Positions 24,701 to 33,700 of a stretch of 64,000 bases of DNA are shown here, piece by piece. Below the pieces are notes generated by a model. That model searched no databases and was not told where the DNA came from. It was given only the letters and a program-made list of their open reading frames with translations. This DNA is from Gyrodactylus bullatarudis (lineage: Eukaryota; Platyhelminthes; Monogenea; Gyrodactylidea; Gyrodactylidae). The first letter of the stretch is position 1. Each line of letters opens with the position of its first letter. The stretch spans positions 457,556 to 521,555 of the forward strand of contig SSNU01000157.1 of the NCBI GenBank assembly GCA_012064415.1, given 5' to 3'. A program made the position numbers and the translations under genes.

Positions 24701-27700
24701 GTATCTTTTTATTTTCATATCAGTAAATCAATTTTCCCTAGCAAAAAAGCAGGTGAGGCGGTGACATTTTCATCTTCATCTTAGAAGCGAATTCCTTCTC
24801 TATTTGTCTCTTCTGAGTTCATTCAAATGGTTAGCGATTCTCTTGGAAACAGAAAGCCTGTGAAACGATTACTATCAAGAGAACCCAGCCTCTTCAACTT
24901 TTTTTCGAATCTGCGAACTTTTTGTTCGAGAGAAGGGAATATCTCTTGGTTTTTAGTATCTGCCGATTTAGCTTGTATAGATTTCATTAAGGCTTAAAAG
25001 CCCAGAATTTTTCAGATTGACATCCAATTAAGTAGGATCATGAATAGCTTGATTATAAAATGTGTTTCTAACTTTATTACATCAAACATAATTCGTTATA
25101 ATTATTATAACCTTATCACGAAGAGAAGCATCATGGTGGATTTCTTTCTTTTATTATCCCCATGGGAGATTATAAGCATAATAGGCAATGTGGGATGATT
25201 TTTTCTCTTGAAAATATGCGTTATGTGTATAATTCCATAAGAATAGAAAGTACTCTTGTGAGAAGTTGGGAGAAAAAAATATTCCCTAATACCATACAGT
25301 TGCAAAACATATTCTTCCTCACTTTTCTAAATATAAAAATATATTTTGTATATAATAATAATTCGGAAGAAAGAAATATAATAATGTATTATTCTACAAA
25401 TAGGTTTTTATGCAGTCTCTGATTGAGTTTATGCTTCGAATATTTATCTCGTTTGTTAGTGTATTAAATACAGTTGGTGTGCAGTCAGGAATGTGTAGAT
25501 GTTTAATCTTTTTCTCACTGATCGGATTAATTCTGGTTCCACAGAGTTTGTATTATGATAGATCTAGCTAAACTTTCATGGCCCATGGGTCGATTCATAT
25601 GTTTTAAGCGAAAAACTTGGAAGAACTTTCTCTAAATCAATTCAATATTTACTGAAGAGGCGATGGAGAGGGATTCCAGATGGCCAAGCATTATTCGACA
25701 ATCGGTCCGGTATATCAATTGAATAAGAGAATTTCGAGTGCTGGAGTCTTGGCGAGTTTCGATATCTAAAGAGTTCTGCTGGTGAATAAGTGCATTCCTT
25801 ATTTTTTTATTTTATTTTTCGAATTCCATGATGAAATGAATCCGTGATTTATTGAAATGAAAAAAATTCAATCTAGCAAAAGTTAGGCCGACTTTTGAAT
25901 TTAAAAAAAAATTCCCACTTTTTCAACTTTTGAACTCAAAAATTTTAATCGATTTCCAAGATTAAAAGCAAGATTAAAGCAATTTGATCTTGATATTTCT
26001 GATCAAGATTAGACAAAAGATGCGTATATGATCAGATCCGTCATCATTGTGAGCAATCGAACAATCTAAATTTTTCAATTATCACAAAGAGGAATGACAC
26101 AAAAATTTAAAAGTTTAAGTTTTGTCCAATCAGATGAGAGAATAGAATAATACAAGAGGCTGACCTATGATAATAAAGTAATTGATAATTATCAGAAAAG
26201 AAAGGGGGATATAATTTTTCATCAGATTTAATTTAGGGAAATTTACACTTGCATTATCATTTAATTATCTTTTTTAATTCATACGCCACTCGAAACTTTC
26301 TATAGTTGTGGATCTTGCAGCTCTAAACAATAGATTGTTCATGTTTTTTCGAAATTTGGTTTTGATATTCTTACCAATATGAAAGAGGCAAAATGATTGG
26401 AAAGCATTCGGCAAAATTCTTTCTATACTAATAGCCAAGCCATTCTCTCGATCAGATAATTTTACAAGATTTTCAACACTTAGCAAATTTAGGCTTCTAT
26501 CGAGATAAGTAAGAAAATATGACCAAGTTGATTCGCATTCAGAACCAACAATAGCGATTGCGAGAGGATATATTTTGTTATTTCCATCGAGTCCTGTTGC
26601 GATTAGAAGTATGTAATTGGTAGAGAAGTGAAAATGACATCCATCCAAAGCAATGAGGCAAGGCATTTTGAAAAGCTTTTTAAGAGATATTTAAACATAA
26701 GAATGCAGAATCAAGCTCTTCACCGTTCTTAGTCAAATTTGAATTTTTCTCTGTGTTCCATTTCAGGAAACTTTCCAGAAGTAAAAATGAGTTCAAAACA
26801 CTCCTTCTTCTTTTTTGAGGGCTCTTAAACTCCGCCATACTGTTTGATATGAAGAATTTTGTCCATCTTTGCTTTTCAAAATACAATCTTTTAGGCTTTA
26901 GATTTTCAATATTTTCTTGCAGAGGTTTGATTTTTGATTTTATTTCATATTGCTTTATATTAAAATTTACCTTGTAAATTATTGTATAATCACCAAAGTA
27001 AACAAGTAGCCTCAAAAATAAATAGTAGTAGATATAGGGATTACATGTATTATTATTTTGGTTCGTAGGTTATGTTAATATTGAAAAAAAATTGAGTTTA
27101 GATAAACAAAAATGATACTGAGAGTGAAAATAAAAAAATAATGATACTGTAAGTGTAAAAAAACACCGGTCTATTATACTGTAACTGAAATAAACGAAAA
27201 AAATGATAATGCAAGTGTAAATTTCCCTTTAATTCAACTTCCTTCTTTTGCCAAAAAGCTGAATCCAACACTGCTCAATGTTCACTTCACGAACATTTCC
27301 ATTAAAAGTATCATTATTGCCAATTTCAAGAGCTTCATGAATTAACCTCTTTCTCAAGTTTTTTGTACACAAAGAATTTTAACCTCCTCAAAATTGATTT
27401 TTTGAGAAATGATAATAAGTCACATGTTTTTCAACATGTACTTAACATTAATGGGCATAAAATCAATTTTGAGGAGGTTAAAATTCTTTGTGTACAAAAA
27501 ACTTGAGAAAGAGGTTAATTCATGAAGCTCTAGAAATTGGTAATAACGATACTTTTAATGGAAATGTTCGTGAAGTGAGCATTGAGCAGTGTTGGATTCA
27601 GCTTTTTGGCAAAAGAAGGAAGTTAAATTAAATCTGATGAAAAATTATATCCCCTTTTCTTTACTGATTATCATTACTTTATTATTATTAGAGTTTTGGT

Positions 27701-30700
27701 GTTTTTTCAGCTCACATTATATTCTTATATTTTTCAACTTTTACGATACTTCTTTCGAAATTTAAAAAAATTTATTTTCAATGAATTTTAAATTTTTATT
27801 ATTATATATGTGTCACTACTGATAAACCATAAAGAAATGTACATTTGGTGAATAAAAACTTTTTCCTCTATATCTACAAATATAAGCGGATTTTCGGACG
27901 TTTTTGAAAAATTACGTGAATCATATCATCGCAAAAATCCATTTTTCAATTTCACTTGTAAAATGCAGCTTTTATTATAGATTATAGCTTAACTTGGGTC
28001 TCAGAGTTTAGAGCTATAATCTATTACTTATTATTAGGGCGAACAGAAAAAGGCATACATTATGATGAAAAAAGGCAATTGTTAATTCTGAAAAAGGGAA
28101 AAAAGGCAAATTCATAAAATCGAATGTCTCTCACAAGTAGTGATTTTAAAGAATAATCAATTCTTCAAGCCTTTCAAGTGAATACAATGAAAATGAGTTG
28201 TTGAGTTGGATAAGCCATTTCTATTGGCTGTTTACCGAGTCCCTCATAAAATTAGATTCAGACAATGAAAATTTAACTAAGATCAAGATAAACAATGATA
28301 TAAACTTTGCACAATCCTAGAAAAAATTGAAAAAGCAATCCTTTTTAAAAAAGGCAAGCCTCCTCCAAATAGGCAAAAAAAGCAAACTTATTTCTCTTAT
28401 CAAGAGGTTTAGAAAAAGAGGACTGAATTTTTAATATTTTGAAAGTATTTTATACTCACTTTCAAAAAAGGCATTTTGGTCGCCCTACTTATTATTTATT
28501 TTTATTAAGTCATAATACCTTCTTTTAGATTCAGTAAAAAGTGATCTAAAATTAGTTTTGTAATAAAATTTATTAAAACTTAGATCAACATAAAATAAAA
28601 CCTTATTTTGGTCCAACAGTTTGATCCTTTTAATTATAATTTAACATTGAAAAATCAAATAGCTAAAAGACAGATCCTCAATTAAATGGGAAATTTCAAG
28701 AACTTTTCAAGCATACTCATATTTTTAATAACCTCATAAAAATACCTAAATAACACATTGAACATTTTGAGGCCTTAAAAATGTTAAACAATTAATAAGC
28801 AAATGAATTGTTGATGGTTTTGTCATTAAAAAGATTATCCTATGCGTAAGAATAAATGAAATTTCTTTGATTTGTAAAAGTTACCAACACATGTCATTTT
28901 TTTTTTTGAAATTGAAACATTTATATTTATTCATAGAAATGATTTGTACAAATAAGGGAACAGTGAAAGAGTGTTCAATGTGCCCGGTGTGGGAGGGTTT
29001 GAACCTAGAACCGAGAATAAGGTCATAAATTAGAAAAACTATTTTCAAATACATCTTTCTTCCTGTTTTGTCTTGATTTCTTCCTCGGTATAAGCAACGT
29101 CTCGAATTGTTGGGAAATATTAAGTAATATTTCTCTTCGCATTAAATCATTCCTACAGATGATTTATAATAGTTGTTAATTGTAGTTATTCTTGTTTATC
29201 CTTATTTGATTTCCAACTGAGATATTTGTGTGAAGACAATAACCTTTATTGTATGTAACAAGAAGATTATTATACCAAGTGCAATAATCAATATTATTAA
29301 AAAATCATTGGTTTATTACACTGAATCTGATATAATTTTTCTTTCATTTATGAAAAATTCGATTCTACATTTATCTTTTATAAATTAATTGTTGAACTCT
29401 TCTGAAGAACAAACAAAAAAATCTGAATTTAAATAAATTTTCAAGAATTTCTCATAAACTAATGATTTTTCACTTTGGTAAAAAGAGGTAGCTTTTGAGA
29501 AAAAAAATTCCACTACCTGATAAGGATCAGACATCCTCAACCAGAAAGTATTATCTTTCTATCCTAGTTAGTGAGTTGTTAATAACAACTTTTTGTTGAT
29601 ATTACACAAGATAGATTATTCCTCCGTTGTGTGAATGTTTCCTGATTTAGATGAAGAAAGATTTTAGTTATTCCTTCTTGCTTTATCAATAATAATATTA
29701 TTTTATATAAAATGAATTGTTGCTTAGCTATAATATAACACAACCAAACAAAGTATTCATTTCTAGCTGCTTTTTCTAGAATTTATAAAAATCTGGATAA
29801 TTCTCAATAGAATCAATTACATTTTAATGTAATTTTGTTTGAGTTTTTCAAAATCATCTCAAAAATTAAAATAGTTATTTTAGACTAGGCTAGGCTGAAA
29901 TTTTTTTTTTCTCAGAAAAACTCACGAGAGGACTTACTTTTCTGATAAATTTTAGTACTCAGATCATGTTTTGCATAATTTTAAAGCGTGAAAGTCATTC
30001 TCCATTATGTCATTGCCCATTTTTCCCACAATATCCCACGGACATGATAAAATAACGAAATTAACGCTGAAACTCCTTTTGATGACAAGATTACTATTTT
30101 TGAAGATAAAAATTAAGAGACTCATTATGATGGTCAAGATAGTCTGGATTTTAGTGATTGCGTAGTAAAAATTCATTGAAAATTGAGCGGCGATTTGAAA
30201 AATTTTGGATTTTTAAAACCTAATATGAGGTTAAAAATTTCACCCTAACAATGTTTTTCTTCTCAAGATATTTATTCACATGCAGGAGTATATGCAACCT
30301 CCAATGATAAGCTTGAATATGAATTTCAAAATGACTAAAACTTTGTGATAATACATCTAGATTAGGACATATTTATGTTTTGAGATATGGGAGCACAACA
30401 TTAGCTAGGGTTTTCAATTTTGTGAGGCAATCTTATTCACGCTTCAAAATTCTAATTTATTTTTAAATTTGTTTTTGTATGGTGTCTGTGGGAGAATTAG
30501 GCAAAGCGCGTATTATCATATTGATTTATCATATTTCAAAATATTCCAAACATCATCTGAGTATTGATATGAGAAAAGCAAGTACTCTCGTGAGTTCTTC
30601 AGAGGAAAATTTTTCACCCAGGCATAATCTACATTAATTAATGGTACTCTTGAATCAATAGAATGTTGTAAAATAAAATAAATCACTCGAATTTTGATAC

Positions 30701-33700
30701 TACTAACATAGACATATAGTTTAAGAAAACGCAAGTTAGAAAGTTGTCATATGCTCCTTATAAAGTCCACCACATAGCTACCTAAAAGTGGGTTGGTTTT
30801 TTTCTAAATTTAATTTTTGTTTAAAAAATGTATTAAGAAATAGTTTAATAACCGTATTCCTGATAATTTATTATGGAATATCACCTAAAAGCTGCTAATC
30901 TCACACTAGATATATTGAAAAACATGAACAAGAAGGATGAAAAAGTTAAATTTTTCGAGAGCTCTTGATATTCATTTTTCAATTTTCGATTTGACGCCAA
31001 ATATTTATTTGTTGAGCTTGGAGCTGAAGATTTTTTTCAGTTTTACATATTTGAAATGTTCTAAAAATTGTGAAAACAACAATATTTTTTTTAAAAGTAA
31101 ATTTTCTTTAAACGGTTAATCTAGGCTACATTCTTTTAAATATGAAAGAATTGAGAGTTTTGTAAAAAATCATAGATATCCTAATCGACATCAATTAACT
31201 TTGATTTGATGTTGATGAAAATGATTTTATTCCTCGCTACAAGACATTGAAAGAAAGTTAATATTTTAATAAAAATAGAATAGATTTCGTGACTTATTTT
31301 TATATCTCTTGACATAAAAAATTTCGGAAAATTGCCTGATCGATTTTTATTTTTTTCAGGATTAAGTTTTGTAGAAGGGATCGAAAATTGATACAATAGA
31401 TAATACAGAAGCTCTTTTTAAAATTTAATCCTATTTCTTCTTTTATGGCATAATCAAACTAATCGAAATTTATTTCCATCTTTTTCATCAGACAATTAAC
31501 AGCTAAAAACGCTGAGCTAACTAGTGTCTCAAACCAGCTCACCTCAGTCCGTGAAGAAAACAATACCTTGAGATTAAAGTTGAATGAAAAATCGGCACAG
31601 CTTGAAATTTCACTGGAGAATCAGGATAAAATGACCAAATTCAAAAAGGAAATTGACCTTTCTGAGAGTGAAATTACCAAAAGAAGCTTTCTCCTGCAGA
31701 CCAATGAAGCTCCAAAGAATCAACGACAGCCAAGCAACTCATCAGACATTCCTGAAATCGACAATCCAAGTCGGAAATTATTGAACTCTGGCTTTGGTCT
31801 AGTTGAGAATCTCAAGGTAAATTTGAAAATAATTTAATTTATTCTCATAATGATCTAATTTTTCTATTCTAACAACTTATGGACTATTCCATGATGGGAT
31901 TCAAAATATAAATTTTTTCCTGACTTTCTGAAAAAGAACTTTGAGTTTATTCTAAAACTATTGAATTCCCATTTTCATATCAACCAGTCTTACATTAAAA
32001 AGGAATTTTTCAAAAGGTTTCATGCATAATATCCTTGTGACAGTGAAGAAAAATGAGATTGCTTTCAAAGTTTAGTACATGCATTAGTCCCTATCCGATA
32101 AAACTGGAAATATTTTCACTGAGATAAGTGTTCTGGGACATTGGTTTTGAGCTGAGCTACCGATGAAATGGGAAATTCGAACGAATTAAGAAGAAAGAAT
32201 CTGAGTTGATTCAATCGATTTTCGCAAAAAATTTCCTAAAGTTAGGCTTTAGCATAATTATTATTTTATAATGTTTTTCTCTTATAAGCAGCCTCATTAA
32301 TCGTCATTTTTTGATTTAAAGCTAGAAAGTTAAGATATTAATTCCTTCTTGGACAAAAAACTCAAAGATTTTGCAAACAAAGCATCAAATTTGATATAAT
32401 TCAAGTTTACCTGGATTTTATTTCAAGATCAAAGTAATACTTCATCAAAGGTCGCGGAGAAATTATAATCACTTGATCTCAATATTAAAGAAATTCCTTA
32501 TCGGATGTTTGCCATTAGATTGTTGTTGGTTAGTCCAGTGTCTTTTCTTTTGGCTCTTTCTTGAATGCAACAGACAAAAATAGTCACTAGAATAACAATA
32601 TAGCATTTTGTTATATTATCAAAGTCCTTATCATAATTCAATTATAAAATCCCCTCATGAAAGAAGAAAATAGAGCAGAATTAAGGAAGTCGACACATCA
32701 GCAATCCAGCAAAGAACTACTGTAATCACATCACAGAGTATTTCGTGTATTCTTTATCAATACATATTTTTGATATGTAAATTAATCGATTATAACGTTG
32801 TTCGCTTGCTACCTGACCATATTGTCTTCTGGCTTGTATTGATCTATCTGTAGAAAAAGAAAGGGGAGAAAAACGTGTAGTATTTCTTAAAAAATCATAG
32901 TGATTGTTATAGTAATCAGTAACAACTCTGATAATATAATTCATCACACGGAAAATTAAGATTAAGATTAAAATAGAAAATATTTAGATCAATATGGTAA
33001 AAATAGTTGACTCACACGATTTTTCGAATACATGTCGTATTCTTCTTCTGGTGTCAGATTTTCAAAAAAACCTTGTGTGCCCAATCAAACAATAAACCAA
33101 TCAGATTTTTTCTCAACTTTAAACAATCAATTCTAACCAACGATTTCCAATATTTATGTTCGTCTTATTACCATTTACAACCTGGTTCAGTTAAATTTCT
33201 ATAGACTCCAAAATCTATAGTCTAGAAAAGAAAGATCAATTCTCTAAATATAGCTTCTAAGATTTAGATACTCAAATAATATATCTTTCAATTCTACGCT
33301 AGTCTACACATTGATCATGATACTTAAAGATTAATTAGCTATTCGGATCTAGTTCGGGAAAATCAATCATTTCTCTTATACTGATTTTCTTATGCCAATA
33401 TCGATAATTAACCGATTGTTGACGAATTACTTATCACATTATTTGTTATGAGTTGACTTTTTTCCCCAGTTGACTAGCTAGCAGTGTTTTTCTTCAAAAC
33501 ACCGAAAATTTCTTTTAAGATTATCCTCAATATTTCTCCCAACAAATAGTATAGAATACTTTGCTAGATTAACAAAATTGAAAATGAAAGAAAACTTGTT
33601 CTGGTCAAAATTTACCTTTCTGACTTTTGATGCGTAAAAGTTTCTTATTATTATTCGAATGAATTAAAATTTTAATTTCACTTTTTAATTTAAAATACAA

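Larger units (their letters stand above)
26171..27688. repeat. large hairpin element (~230-bp arms) split by a MULE
   Basis: The right arm is 27459-27688. The left arm is in two parts, 26171-26235 and 27228-27400, and together they pair with the right arm with few mismatches. The loop is 27401-27458. The left-arm break is exactly where the 992-bp MULE (26236-27227) inserted. No coding sequence is in the arms. The class of the hairpin itself is unknown. Confidence 0.8.

Noticed and set aside
28960..29030. GGTTCAAACCC on the minus strand as a tRNA gene
   Set aside because: Fits a B-box only; no cloverleaf. Kept as part of a possible retroposon 3' end.
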